Notes: generated from the sequence alone by a model not told the origin. A stretch of 64,000 bases of DNA from Kalaharituber pfeilii (GCA_015179045.1 WHUZ01000030.1:1-64000), one strand, 5' to 3'. Positions 48,022 to 61,384 are shown, numbered from the stretch's first letter. Program-made: numbers and translations.

Positions 48022-49146
48022 ATGCCTCTCCCAGGACACGCAAACCCAGGTCCCCCAGACGATCCTGAGTACACCACTTTCTTCCCTCCCTTCGCCTACG
48101 CTAACCTCCGTATAACACCACACTTCTCCCCCCACCCATCGCTCTACGCCTCTTCCACCAGTTCGGAAGAAGACTCCCGAGCTCCTCCACTTCGACGTCC
48201 CATCAAGGTCCTCACTAACTTGCAAATTTATCCCAACGTAGACAGCTACATTTCTACTCTTCCCATCACTTCCGTCGAGCATCAATGGTTCCGACCCACC
48301 AACAAACTCAAAATCACTGGCTCATTCTACCAAAATATTCACGATGGCAAAATCTTCCTTCCCCAGAACCTCGATAACAGATCTCAGCGCCAAAGGTTCA
48401 TTAAAGAAGTAGAAACCTGGTGGAACGACCTATTTCCCAAAGGCTTCCAGCCCAGAAAAACACGCTTTGGGGAGATGCTGATTGCTCGGGTCAACAATGT
48501 TGACGACTGGGAGCGTGGGCAGCGGCCTAGCTTTGACGTATATGACAAGATTGAGGGAAGGGTTTTATACCACTGGGCCGTACTCTGTGTGCAACGAAGG
48601 GAGCCTAAATTATCAGCTCTATGGCGCGAGCAGTTCCACAATGCCTTTGTAGATCTCGATTATTACGATACCGACATCGCAAAAACAGGCATTGTGAATG
48701 CACATCTCGAAATCACCGAGAGCCATGAGGATTATGAAGCGCCCCCCGACGACGAGGAACACGAGATTGAGCCGTTGAGGGACAGAATCGATCCACCCCA
48801 AGAAAATGAAGCTGGAGAGGTCCAAGAAACGGATCCTCGACGTCCAATTTTTGAAAGGCTTGTTTCCAGGGTTCCGGAAACTGATGAGATTGTGTCTATC
48901 AAGCAGTTTCTGGTAAATCCTGTCATTGCCGAGCTTTCATAGACTGAAATATGCTAATATATTCTCGTGTAGAACGAAAATCCTGAGATTTTGCCTAAAA
49001 TAGAAGCATATACCATTGGACGCTTGGTAACAGAAGCACCACTCACCAGAATCGAATCGCTTACGGAAGATCTCAGGATGCTTTTGGAAGGAGTAATCAC
49101 CAACATTATTCGGATTATGCCTAGAGAGATCCTTGCAAAGGTGTAG
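48022..49146 (+). CDS. two-exon gene of unknown function
   Basis: Exon 1 (48022-48912) and exon 2 (48973-49146) join at phase 0 over a 60-nt intron with GTAAAT, a CTAAT branch-like site and TAG. The product is 354 aa. Without splicing, exon 1 would run on to a stop at 48940. I do not recognise the family. The N-terminal 60 residues are Pro/Ser-rich. The middle (about 75-230) looks globular and rich in aromatic residues: VEHQWFRPTNKLKITGSFYQ, VETWWNDLFPKGF, YHWAVLCVQRREPKLSALW. The region after it is acidic (PPDDEEHEIEPL). There is no signal peptide or membrane segment. A CT/AC-rich leader without ATG precedes the start. It is convergent with the dioxygenase gene. Confidence 0.75.
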
Positions 49147-49787
49147 ATGTGAATTGATTGTAAGGTCCAATGCAGGTCCCCATTCAAGTTCATGTCTAAC
49201 ATTACCATAGTGACATTTTATGACTGGAGTTATCGTCGATTAGCAGAATTCTTTCATTTCCCTCTCATTTCCATTGCTTACCCTATTATTCGCATTTATG
49301 TCCTGTTGTCTTTCTCCTTTCAAAATTTCCATTTCCCTTTTGCTTGGCGAGTTTGTTGGGAACCTAGACCGCTTGTGTTCTCTCATCGCTCCCGCATATT
49401 GAAAGTAGCTTGCTTCTAGTGCCCTAAAGTGGAGTCAAATTCACAGAGTATTTGTTGTTATGACATAATATACCTGAAAGTTCCTGACGTCCGAGTTCGA
49501 GGAGTTGCAAGTTGAGGGTAATGACACGACCAATTCAAATTTGAAGAGCACGCACATATCTCTGCCTTTTCCATGATTTCCTCTATACCATTATATAGTA
49601 GCACCAGCAAATCAATCAAACTGAAGACAGAGCGTTAAAGTCAATAATCTATTAACATTGCTCTGTCCCATACCTAATATCATGCTTTTCCATACAATGT
49701 TCTCTGTGTAATATACATATATACAAACCTTTATACCAATATGACGAGTATTCGGTTGTCGAGTATCACGGGCCACGATACTCAAGC
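49147..49787. other. convergent 3' intergenic region
   Basis: Lies between the stop codons of the unknown gene and the dioxygenase. AT-rich, no ORF of note. Confidence 0.5.
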
Positions 49788-52700
49788 TTATACAAATTCA
49801 AGCGATGGAGTAATCTCTTCCATCCCATCATAAAACCGACCAGTATGTTCCATCTTCTTTTCATAATCATTGGTTATCAGCTGAGTGCTCTCTTGCTGTA
49901 GCTTATGGGTCTTTGGAGTTGTTTCGTTTGCTAATGCAGATTCACCAATTGCTTTAGGTGTTTCAGATAATTGTGCACAGCCAACACCACCAGAGTTATT
50001 GAAAGGCGTGGATAGGCCCACTGATGCACATTCAAAGTTTGAAGCCGGGTAAATTTCGGTATTTTCTTTCTCATTTTCTACTACCTTGGCCCTCAATTCA
50101 AAGGGTTCCGTCACGTCCAACAAAGTTTCGTCCGTGAGTGACGATTTCTGACTGCTGCTGCTACTGCATTGGGAATCATCTGTTGTGTCCATCTCAAAAT
50201 CGATAACCGGCGACAACGGAAGCACCTGTGTGACAGATTTTGGCATTGGTAGCTCATTTGCCATATATAGGCTCGTTTTTTCTTCCCCTGAAATTGTAGC
50301 ACCATCCATTGCGACTACCTCTTTTTTGGGGTTTTCCACTGTTGAAGTAGGTACGTTAATCCATCTTGCTGTAGCTGCAATTCTGAATAAGCCAATTGGT
50401 TGAACAGCGTGCTGGAAGAAATTATTAGCGATTAATACATCAGTTATGTGTTAAGCACTCACCTCCCAAATTCTCTGAATTTCCCTTCCTTTCATCACAA
50501 CAACATCTCCATGATTCAATTTCAGTTCCAGCTTCACTCTGGATTCTTTTTGTATATTTGTTTTGCTAACAAGGCAAGGTGGCCTTGCTTCCTCATCCTC
50601 GCGCTCCTCCTCTGCATCATCATGCTCCGGATGTGCTTCCTTAACGATGGTCGCATCTTGTGTTAACCCCGGTTCGATTTTCACTTGTTTAGGGGCTGTC
50701 TTAAGCCCCCCTAAGTGGTAGTCTGACATGTATTTGGCTTTGACTCGAAATTTCATTCTCGCTGGAGCCCCAAGGGAAATTGACGCGACAGTATCTCCCA
50801 GTTCTTCTTCTCCATCGTCATGGAACTTAGTTTCTTGGTTAATATAGAGTGTGAGAGTAGGACCATATGTATAGTACTTACATCCATCCTTTGTCCTTCA
50901 AAATAGCCAACACTGAGAATCTCATTGAATTCGGATTCCGGATGGACCAAACGGACCCGCTCTTGGATGAGCTCAAGACTCCTGGTAACTACTCGCGGTG
51001 ATTTCTCAAAAGGTGTACTGTCTACAGCCACGATGTATTTATACGGTGCACCCTATGCAACTTTAGTGAAAATAAAGGATATCAAGAAGCACCCATAACT
51101 CACCGCGTTAAATGAGAACTGTTGGGTTAATAATTGACCTTGTACTGCGAACTTGTGAGTCAACGACTAAATATCCGCTGTGCTTGAAGTCACATACCTC
51201 GATGACTTTTCAATGGGTATCTCCTAAAAGGCATGTCAGGAGACTGATACTCTCTGAAAAGCCAGTCAGCACATTCTGGTCGCTTGTTGTGGCTCTCACT
51301 GGCCAGTATATGTGTGACTGTCCCGCAAGATTTCAAGTGATATATAAGGCAGGTCATTCCGTCCTTAACTGTTCTTGTCCATGTTATTCCAGGCTGGACT
51401 ATATTGCTTGGAATAGCGGGACCTGTGAAAATTGAACGATGAGGATCTGCAAGCCGGTCCGCCTCAAATATGGTTCTGGGTGGAGATGACTTGAAACCGC
51501 AATTTTTACAGGCCCAACCCGTCCAATATTCACGGCAATTGAGGCGACCACATTGTGGGCAACACATCCCTTTCCAGTAAACTCGGGCTACGTCACCCCC
51601 ATCGTAGTAATTGTCTCGACTCGTAGTCAGCGGAGGGCGAAGAGGTGCAGGAGGAAGCTCTAGTTGCAAATCCCATGGAGTATGACAGTTTATGAAAGAT
51701 TGGGCATAATTCAATTTCAAAGGTGGGTTTTGCCCATTCAGCTACAATGGTCAGCATATATACTAACATAATGGAAAATGGGCATAATACTTTCCAGAAA
51801 TTCACACATTGTGGTTTGAGGCACATCCAACCTTGCTCATAGACCCACGGGCTCTCTTCACGACAAGAGAGACAGCAAGCTTTTAACATATCAATAGTTT
51901 CGGAAGGATGGTAGACTTCATGTGGGGAAGCCCACCAGCCCAATTTTGACGAATCTAACTTTTCGAATCGAAACATCCATCGCACATGACTGGTATGCAC
52001 ATCTCTCTCAGCCCAGGCAGCTGTGACTTTAAACCAATCCATAACGCAATACCTATGAGGTATCTTGCTAGGTGAGGTAACACATTGGTCACCTGAGTCG
52101 ATTATATCAGCAGGGAAATGAGCAAACTTGGGAGTTGCTTACCCATGATAATGACTAAAGGCCATTTCCCACGAAGGTTGTTGAGAAGGTCTCTAATACC
52201 AGTTCCAGTTTCGAACTGACTGGACATGAGCTTGCGACTACCGTCCTCATCTGTCGATGACTTCCCACCGCTTCGAAAGCATTAGTTATCACTCTAAAAT
52301 AGCCTTAAATTATTTCAACCTACCCATGTGAAATAACAATTCTCCCATTCATGAAGTCACGGGGCCCTGCGCATCCGTCTGCTAAGTAACCATGCATCAC
52401 ACCTCCAGAATGGTATGTGCCACTTTGGTAACTTCTAAAGTATGGTAAGCTTTCACAGAGCTCTTGACGGTTCTATACATAGATATATTAGTTTTGGTAA
52501 GAAGCTATGCAGTCAAGATAACCTACCGTGCACCAAACCTCAGGGTTGCCAACACAATATGGCTTATGCGCTTGTGGATGTGGCCTTTCTACCCAGATAC
52601 ATTCTGGGCCTCCTCTTGGTGTAATCGCAGTTGACATTCTTTTCTTCACCTCCCTCGCCTTGAGTTTAGTAGACTTCACAACACTTTCAGGTGAGTCCAG

Positions 52701-54677
52701 CCCATCTGGTGAAGCAGACGCTTTAATTTCAACAGAAACGGGCTTTGAAACAATTTCTGCGTCGGACTTTTCTTTCTGGCAATTGTACCGCTTTCTGGCA
52801 GGAAATTTTCCATCCTTTCGCTCACATTGATGGCCTGTACGAGCACAATCCCAGCAAGGCATATTCCGATCGCAGAACTGCCTTTTTGCTGAGCATCTTG
52901 ATATATTATTAACAATTTTGTTTTGCGGTAACTTGGGTGACCAATCATACCTATTACAGCTGGCGGGAATCATCAAATTGCCTTCCTCGAAACACAGGGC
53001 ACTGGGATGATATCTGCTATCATATTCTCCATCTTTATTGTCCAAAGAAGTCTTGGATGCTAGCGATCTCAATTTTACTTGAGGTGGCTTTGAAATGCTG
53101 TGGCGAAAGAAAAGCCCCAGCTTAGGGCGGGATTCTGCTCTTGATAGCTTTTCTGGGAATGATAGCGGAAGTCCGTCTTCTCTCACAGTAGTGTCACCAT
53201 CTGATAAATCCAAAGCGTCAGAAAGATTGATGTCAGAATCGCTGATATCAACCATCGTTGTTTTATTCTTATTAGCAGCTGATATAATCTTGCCACTGGA
53301 TTCATGCTTGAGAGTAATTTCTTTCCGGGTTGCAATCACAGCAACTGCCTTTTTGCGTGGTTTTTTCGATGTTGGAGCTTCTTTAGCTTTCCTTTTTAAC
53401 AACGGCCGAGCAATCTCCAGCGCCAGTTGTCTAGTATGAAATAGAGCCTCAGGTGCCTCTGGAAAGGCACCTACTGAGTATGCACGTCTCTTGCGACTTT
53501 CAGATGGTGCAAAGTCAATTTTCTGATCTAAAAGATTCAGCTTATGATCAGCTGTGAATCTGATCTTTGATGGAGGTGCACTTTTGCCCCGTCTCTTCTT
53601 CAACTCACTGCGAGTGAGCCGCGGTCTCTCTGATAATGCGCGAACGACCAATGGTTGTCCCAATCTCGGAGAGGTTGTAATAGAAAGCTCTGCTTCCTTG
53701 CGCGCCCTCTGTTGCGGGACATGTGCTGGTACTGAGCGAGCACGAGGCTTTATCATGTCAGCACTCTTCAGAAGATTGTCTGACTTCACATGCAGCATCG
53801 CAAGGTCACGGGCAGCTTGCTCTTTCTCCGCCTTTCTTCTCCGTCTAGTTTCATTCCGTTTTCTGATAGTTTCCAAACTACCACGGCCATCACGTTTCTT
53901 CTCCTTCCTTGATTTCTGTTTTTCGACACTGTAGTGTGGAATGGAAGTCGCTGCAAGAGATGGTACATCTGTACCGTTTACAACAGTCTTCGCAGGATTC
54001 TCGTCGCAGAGTGCGACATCTTCCTCTATTTTCTCTTTCTTTATTTTTAGGCTCACCTCAGCTTCCGAATCTTTTGAAAGTTCTCTTTTTCTGACTCCCC
54101 GTTTCTCCCCAGTTTCAGGCAATGATTTTTCAAATTGATCGCCTACTTCGGCAGTAGGTGACACATCGCGAGCCTCCTCAGACCGCACAGATGCGACTTG
54201 TTCCTCCCACAATCCCTTTTGAGCGGTACTGCTTACGATAATGGTATCTTGAATATGCTCTACCTTCATCACAGATCTTGGGCCTTCCTTTGCTCGAATT
54301 TTCCTTGGTGCCTTAGAAACCCTGGGTGAATGAGCTGACTCAACAATAACGCCTGAGCTTTGGCGAGTCGTCGGACGAAGAACAATACCTTCCTGGATGT
54401 GATTTTCTCCTTCAAGTTTGCGACTTGACATGATAGCATAAACTTGGTCTGGATCTGCGCAGTCGTCTATGCGAATCTTGCTCTTCCTCTTCTGTATCGT
54501 ATTTATGACATTGCCCCCCTTCAAAGATTGTGGATTACAGGCTAGTGCTCGGGTATAATTATTTGCTCGGGTATAATTATCTCGGACATTTGAACCCGAC
54601 GGTGCAATATCTTTATCATTGCATAATATCATACTCCCGTCGAGCACACTTCCTACATATGCATATTGCTTTAGCAT
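49788..54677 (-). CDS. large AlkB-like 2-oxoglutarate/Fe(II) dioxygenase with zinc motifs
   Basis: Nine minus-strand exons fit in phase: 54677-52527, 52472-52324, 52270-52143, 52092-51791, 51741-51198, 51144-51104, 51052-50882, 50825-50463 and 50411-49788, about 1490 aa. The first 590 residues are basic, low-complexity and nuclear-looking (KKRR, RKKAV). A partial Zn2Cys6-like motif near 594-618 follows (C-x6-C-x5-C-x2-C-x6-C). Then come ESLPYFRSYQSGTYHSGG and RIVISHGGGKSS, a region I recall from fungal proteins of this kind. A zinc ribbon (CCPQCGRLNC then CKNC) lies near 965-985. The oxygenase core has FHDDGEEELG near 1163, giving the HxD iron ligands, then SISLGAPARMKF and, near 1284, a candidate distal His. 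Family members oxidatively demethylate nucleic acids. The substrate here is unknown; chromatin or DNA demethylation is inference. The tail after about 1300 is Ser/Thr-rich. Confidence 0.8.
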
Positions 54678-55376
54678 CTAGTACTCTATGAAAGGTTGCC
54701 TGTTTTCCAAACCTTGTTCTTCCACTGCCACGAGAATATGCTCCACATCCGAAATCTCCATTGCCACTTGAAGAAATTTCGGTTGCTTTGGTGGTTGTGC
54801 AAGGAGCTCTGTATATGTGACATTATGCTCTTGGGGTTGAATATGTGTTGTATGTACGCTCTCGTGTTGCAGGGAAGATGATATTGAGCCTATAAAAAGC
54901 AGCAAAGAATGGCGGTCTTGTTAATCAAAGTGGAGACGAAGCGGGTGGAACATGCATAAGCTCTGGTATCAACCCGGGTATTTTCGTGGAGGAGAAGCAC
55001 ATATCGCATCACCCTAACGGAGCAAGGCTGAAAAGAGAACATCTAAAGACAAAACAGGAACCTCTTAACGCCTATCAAAAACCCGACTACTTGTGAGAAT
55101 TAAAGGGCTCGGAAAATACAGGGAGGGGTATTATCCCATGAGGAGAAAAAGTGACAGGCTTGATATTGCAGAAAAATAAGGTTTACCATGTTGCATCTCC
55201 AATGGCTGTCTTTCCGAACTGTCTACCGTAGCTGGAGTTCCACGTTCTAATTCCTGCAGAGAGGAGCATTCTGACACCACAAGATGAGGAACGTCTGGGC
55301 CTGGGCTGGGCTGGATAGCAATTTTCAGCACCAAGTCACAGACTGGTTGCATACCGAATTTACTCTCTAGGTGCAT
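54678..55376 (-). CDS. candidate 5' exons ending in TAG directly before the dioxygenase ORF
   Basis: Exon A (55376 to 55187) and exon B (54889 to 54678) join at phase 1 (CAT G, then GC TCA) over an intron with GTAAAC and TATAG. Exon A reads MHLESKFGMQPVCDLVLKIA and exon B ends LENRQPFIEY then TAG. The stop is immediately followed by the ATG of the dioxygenase in the same frame. So these exons may be the true N-terminus, interrupted by a single stop, or a separate small protein of about 133 aa. I recognise no domain. Other in-frame starts, such as 55352, are possible. Confidence 0.4.
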
Positions 55377-56597
55377 TTGATAAAAGAGACCAAGGATCTT
55401 CACAAGGAGCGTCTCAGAGCACAATTATGGTTCTAGCTGTGGCCTAGATGATTGGGACGTAGGGGAGATAAATAGAGAACCCGGTGAGCTGAGGCCCAGT
55501 AGAAGACGCCCGTGTACTTGAGTATCCAGAATTGAACTGGGACAAGACACATTGCTCCGTGGTATCGCGGCCGTGGCCAGGCACGAGTGCCTGCGGCGAC
55601 TGCCCTATTGAGAAGGGGAGGAAAGCGTGCGACATTGCTTGATACGGCAGTTATGCCAGGTACCAGGTCCCATATGCTCACTCGAGGTGGCCAGGTGTTG
55701 TGCTGGTTGCCCACAAGAACTGGAAGCTTAAGACTGGTGCATCATAATAGGCATGTCTTCTAAGGAGGTAATTTATGTGAAAAGAGAACAAGTACATCTT
55801 ATGTACATGTACTTGAACTATGGATAGGTGCGTTCTAAGAGAGGCATCACGTAACATCTAGAGTTTACGCTGAAGAGTGTCATTTCATCATGGTCATTAC
55901 TTACCACCATTCGAACAGGAATATCATTTATAATCACATACATAACCAGGCGTTCGCACAACAAGCAATAGTGCAAGCAGATGAATTCTGATCGCGCTGC
56001 TCGCAAGGTTCGGAGTAGCATGGAGCTGAGATGTCAGTGGTAAGTCCAAATAGTTACGCCCAGAAACAGGTTAGTCCCCTCTGCCTGCTAGAACGCTATG
56101 CAGTTAGTAATGCACGCTCAATTCAACGATAACTTTCTATATATACGGCATGAAATCTCATATAGAAGGAATGTCATTATATTAATATGGGGTATCGAGT
56201 ACATCGTATGGTACATAGAGGCTTGGATGTCACGTGCCAGCGAGGCAACAGTGGGGAGCTAGGCCGGGGTGGGTAGTCAGTTTTGAAGTGTAATTACATC
56301 GATGCAATGCAGGTTATACTCGAGTCTTGATTTGATCAGGTGGTGTGAGATGCAATTGCATTTGCTGGGCTAAAGACTCGAGCATGCGGGGCATATATAG
56401 ATACTTACATGTCCTGTGTTTGCAGTTAACTTGGTCCCATGAAATTACATCACCGTTGCAGCTGTATGAGCAGAGCTTGAACCAAGTAACCAACACACCA
56501 CGTACTTGAGAACTGACCTTATTACAACAGTAGAATTTTATACAACCTATTGCAATTTGCCTCTCACGCATATATCCCACAAAACGCAAAGGCAGCT
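55377..56597. other. divergent intergenic region
   Basis: Lies between the dioxygenase 5' side and the epimerase gene. A minus-strand open frame at 55433-55714 has no recognisable motif. Possible promoter region for both genes. Confidence 0.4.
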
Positions 56598-57820
56598 ATG
56601 GCACTCAGGGTACTCCGTCCCCCCTCCCCCAGCTTCCCCTCTCCTCACGACACCACTTGTCCTACCACTTCCCGCATCCCCTCAACTCACTTTGAACCCA
56701 CAAAGCGATGAGCTTCTTACTCACCTACTTTCTTCCCGGAGACCCTCCGGTCCCAACTTCGCACCCTCCAGACCATCTCCGCGAAAGCCGCCACAGCGCT
56801 CGACCAGGAACTCATGTCTCCAGAAGGCGGGTTCTCGATTGACCAGTTGATGGAGCTGGCGGGGTTGAGTGTTTCACAGGCAGGTGAGTCGAATATGGTA
56901 GCCTTGATCCTTGTACAAGATACATAAATACGCACGGTGGAGAAAGAATAAAGGCTGATTATTTCATCGCCATGCGGCGAGGGGGAGCGAGAGATAGTGT
57001 ACAAAGTGCATCCGCCAGAGAAGGGAAAAAAGGTTTTGGTGATCTGTGGACCGTACGTATGTCAATTCAACCACAGCAGTCTACGGAGATAGAATGTGAA
57101 ACTAACATCATATGCATATGGAGTAGTGGGAATAATGGTCCGTCTTATCCTTCTTTTAGTTTGCCATTGAGATGAGATGACATTGACATCGTAACGGTAC
57201 AGGCGGCGACGGCCTTGTCGCGGCCCGACACCTCTGGCATTACGGCTACCAGCCCGAAATCTTTTACCCAAAGCAGGGGAAGAACGAACTCTACCAGGTA
57301 AGTCTAGTCTAATATCCCTCTGTGCCTACTGTCCAAGCTAAACCACCGCTTCCTTCAGCGTCTTGTAACCCAACTCAAGAACCTCTCCATCCCGTTCACC
57401 AACACATCCTCCCTCCTTTCATCCCTCCAGTCCACCGATCACATCATCGACGCCATCTTCGGGTTCTCCTTCTCTGGCCCCCTACGTGAACCGTTCCCTG
57501 ACATCATCGCCGAGCTTGCCAAAACCAAGAAACCCGTCACTGCCGTTGACATTCCGTCCTCTTGGGACGTAGATAACGGGCCCCCAAGTGAAGGGCCTGG
57601 CAAGGACTTTATGCCAAGCACATTAGTGAGCTTGACGGCGCCCAAGCCGTGTGTAAAGTTCTTCAAAGGACGACATTTTCTGGGAGGGAGGTTTGTGGCG
57701 CCGGGGATTAGGGAAAAATATGGGTTAACGGGGTTGCCGGAGTATAGGGGGATTGACCAGGTGGTGGAGGTGCCCGTGGAAGGACAAGGAGAGGGGGACA
57801 AGGAGAAGGAAAGGTTGTAA
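56598..57820 (+). CDS. NNR1: NAD(P)HX epimerase (YjeF_N domain)
   Basis: The clear exons are: one ending at 56883, 56998-57052, an 11-nt microexon at 57127-57137, 57203-57297 and 57359-57820. Together they read [20 protein letters not shown], then [40 protein letters not shown] (spanning three exons), [29 protein letters not shown] [30 protein letters not shown] and [10 protein letters not shown]. This matches yeast Nnr1 along its length. The enzyme interconverts R and S forms of damaged NAD(P)HX so that the dehydratase can repair both. The N-terminus is unsettled: the first exon with ATG 56598 must be joined to the frame starting about 56720 by an intron I could not place. A mitochondrial leader is possible. 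Confidence 0.88.
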
Positions 57821-60800
57821 GAGAGGTAGGGTGTTTCACAAAGACGTAAGGTAAAATCTAGGAAAGGGTGAGAGTTGAGCTCCGTTGTTGATTTTATGAG
57901 GAACTGCAGGATATCGCCTCTAGTAGTAGCGCTGGACATGTGTAGCGCTTCCATAAGAGTCTTTCAGAATCAGCCGCATTCGTACTAAAATAAGCACTCC
58001 CACTTTGGAGGGCCCTTGAGTGGTCCTTGGATTAATTCGAATCCACCATTGCTGCCAGTGCAACCTATCGGTGCCATATCATCACACGCACACATTTATG
58101 TATATACTTCTTTACCATTTACCAATCATAATCATAGATGATATCTTAGCTCCCTCATGTTCATCGGGTGGGGATATTACGAACCGAGACAAGCCTACGC
58201 CCTAAGTTCAGAGAATCGGTTAACGTCATATTTGAGTAATCTAGCAAGCTAGCGTCAACATGCTAATACTTTTTATCTTTTTATTCTTCGGGTGGTGGGT
58301 GATCTGTCGCAGCTAAATTATGGATGGGAAGATTGCTGGTAAGAGGGTGAGATTGATATATGGGAATGAGGCGTCGAAAGAGCGCATAGTTGACATCTGT
58401 TTGGATTTGCCAGCGATTCCAATATCCCAATTGCCGCGAGTAGAAGGCCGAGGGTAATGGTCAATGGTCGGCGCTTGAAAGCACCTATGTTCTTGTTTAT
58501 GTTTATATGCTGCTATATAAAAGCAAAACTCATAGCAGCGAATAATACAGACCTCTCCCGCCCCTCAACCCATGAGACTACCCATACAAGTCAAACCGTT
58601 CTGCTCCCAAGCCCTCAGCCATGTCACCCACCCCCCACCCTACCCCACTCCACCCCACTCCATTCCCTCTCTCTGCCATCGACGTTAACCCTAATGTCGC
58701 ACCCATCTGCACCTCAACGCAATGCAGCTGCACACACCCTCACACACACGCACACACACGGACGCACGTACACCCACATTGCCCTGTGCCCTGGCCGTCC
58801 ATGCAGCCAGCGTGCATGTCCGGTTGCATCTGCCAAGCCCAAGCATGCGTTAGTGCTCAATGGCAGTCTCGACAACATAGTTACCGAAATCGTTGTCAAG
58901 ACAATCCAAAGACCCTACCAAACCTTCACCCTTCATCAAGTGTATAGTACGAGTTACCAGTACCTCTAGAAGCTACTTTCTCGCAGAATTAGGTACTCAT
59001 ACTCTACTTCTGCTCTACCTGTCTGCACTTCCCAGGTTCTGGGAGCACTAAACCCAACCGCTCTCTGCACTACTACTATCTACCCAATCATCACCACCAC
59101 CACCATCATCATGCGCGGGAGGGGCTCCATCCCATCCACCGCGATCGGTGGCTCGCACCACGATCTATAAGGTACCTGACATACTTCCTATTATTATCCC
59201 TTCCTCCTCTCGTTTCTTTGCTACTTTTTTTGTGTGTGGGACTTGATTCCATTTTTTATTTCCTCCTTTGAGCAAACTGTATAACCTTGAACTATTTTCT
59301 TATTTGCCTACATCACTTGCGTTCTCCTTCCTTCTATACTTTTTTTTCCCTTTTTCTTTTTTATTCCCCTATCTATATTTCGTTTTTTTTATTTTTAATT
59401 TACTTTTTTTTATTCTATTTTTCTTTGTGAATTGGTAAAACAACCGGAACTCGACGAGACGCATTACAAATTTTTGAGACTCCAATTCATCCAATGCCCC
59501 CCCCTCTCCCTCCCCCCACGGATTCATAACGGAGATGGAGAATGTGGGGGGAATGTGGGGGGAATGTGGGGGCGATATACCGTCCATTTGCTCTCGAATG
59601 CCCATGGGAATGTTTGGATACATATTGTTAGCATATATACGAGGAGAAACTGACTGATTAGTTAAAATCTAACTTGGTCGAGAGGGGGCATTATTATGAA
59701 TTGCCCATTGCATCGGTACACGCCATCGAGATACAGTCATAACCCACTAGCTCATGACTTGTAGGTTTTTCAAGTATGGCGGCTTTCATTGAGGGTAAAT
59801 AACGACTATGATACCTCAATTTCTTCTTTTTCTTTTTTAAACCTAACAATGTATCACCACAGAAAGAACATGTCATACACACAAAAAAAAAAAAAAAAAT
59901 AAAAAATAAAAAATCAAATTGACCAATTATATTACATATATGTGAACCCACAAAATCAAAATTCCCAAGCCTAACCAAAATAAGTTTTATGCCCAAAACT
60001 CAATCCCATTCCCAATTCGAAAAAAAAATCCTTTTTTCCACGTCCCAATTCAACGGTTTTTCAACACGTCAGCCAAAAACCTTAAACCCACCCCCCCCCT
60101 GTAAACTTGTATCATAGTAATTTGCCCCCTTCACCTCCCCCATCACCTCTTAGTCACGTGATGAATTATGATTACCTTTCCCAATTCAGCAACTTTTAAC
60201 TTCACACTGTTAAACTCCAAGTCCCATAAACGCCAAACCCAACTAGACTCATCACAGATCGCTATGTGACGTACTTATTTCATATATGCAAGTCTTGATT
60301 GGCTGCGTACTCGAGCTCGAATCCAACACACCCCCAAGCCCGCAACCCAACACACAAACAAGAGTTCAATAATTGCAACTACATTCCTCTAATGGGTGGA
60401 GTGGGAAAAAAAAGAAAAAAAAAGACCATGTAAACCAAGTGAGGAGTTTAACTACCTTACATAATGCTTAAGTTACTACTAGTACAAACTTATAACTACA
60501 CCAAATTTTCAATCTTCGACTACGGTACCTATTCGGAAATCCCCCCATCATCTAGTAACTACACTTGCAACGGAAATCCATACTGTTGAAGTAAAGATTC
60601 TTTTCAAAAGAATAAAGGTAAAACGAGTGACCATAATGTTGAGGAGCGAAAAAAAACATAAAAACAAAGAATGACAAGTCAAAAGTGGATTTCCAACCAA
60701 TAGACCCTTCGCTTCAGTTCTTACCTGCCACCCCATGCCATACCGCAGTGACCTCGCGCGTGAGCATGTGTATATTCGTGTCACGGCCCGTATGTATGTG

Positions 60801-61384
60801 TGGGTGTGTATGCCTCTGTGCATATATACACAGGAATAACTCTGTTACAGTTGCGCAGCCATGTGCACACAACTTCACCCAAGTCCTCATTCACCCCCCA
60901 CATTCATCCTCCCCTACGCATTCTCCCCACTACACCCCCTTACACCCCCGACTCCCCCACCTTGCGGACCGCATCAAAATGCACTGATACTCCGAATATC
61001 ACCCGCCTAGCCTTGGTACCTATGCACTTAAAGAAGCCCAATGATACGTCGGTACTGGGGCCCAAGTAGAATTAGCATACGCTAGTCAGTTTGTGTAGAA
61101 ATAGAATGAAAATTCAAGGAACGCAACATAAGGGAAAAGAAGCTGATAATACACCGAACACAGAACAACACGATAGCCAAGTCCCACTGCCCCACATTCA
61201 ACAAAGCAGGACAATGCGCTCAAAGCTTAACGATAGATGCTGCCTTTCTATCAAGTCAAACACCGCCCGGAGGAGCCCAAATAAAATCAATCAGAAAATC
61301 AACAGAAATGCGCCAATAAGCAGCCAATAAGCAAGGAAATAGACACAGCAACAACAGGTAACCAAGACACAATGCCAGAGGAGC
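57821..61384. other. 3.5-kb intergenic stretch, simple repeats only
   Basis: No gene recognised. Contains a CA-rich microsatellite near 58733-58760, ACC/ATC repeats near 59092-59112, three adjacent GGGGGAATGTG units near 59544-59572, T-rich stretches at 59220-59425, and an A run at 59881-59899. Open frames here are in low-complexity sequence. Confidence 0.45.

Noticed and set aside
58457..58969. 170-aa ORF with His/Thr/Pro-rich segment
   Set aside because: Comes from C/A-rich simple repeats, with no domain or splice structure.
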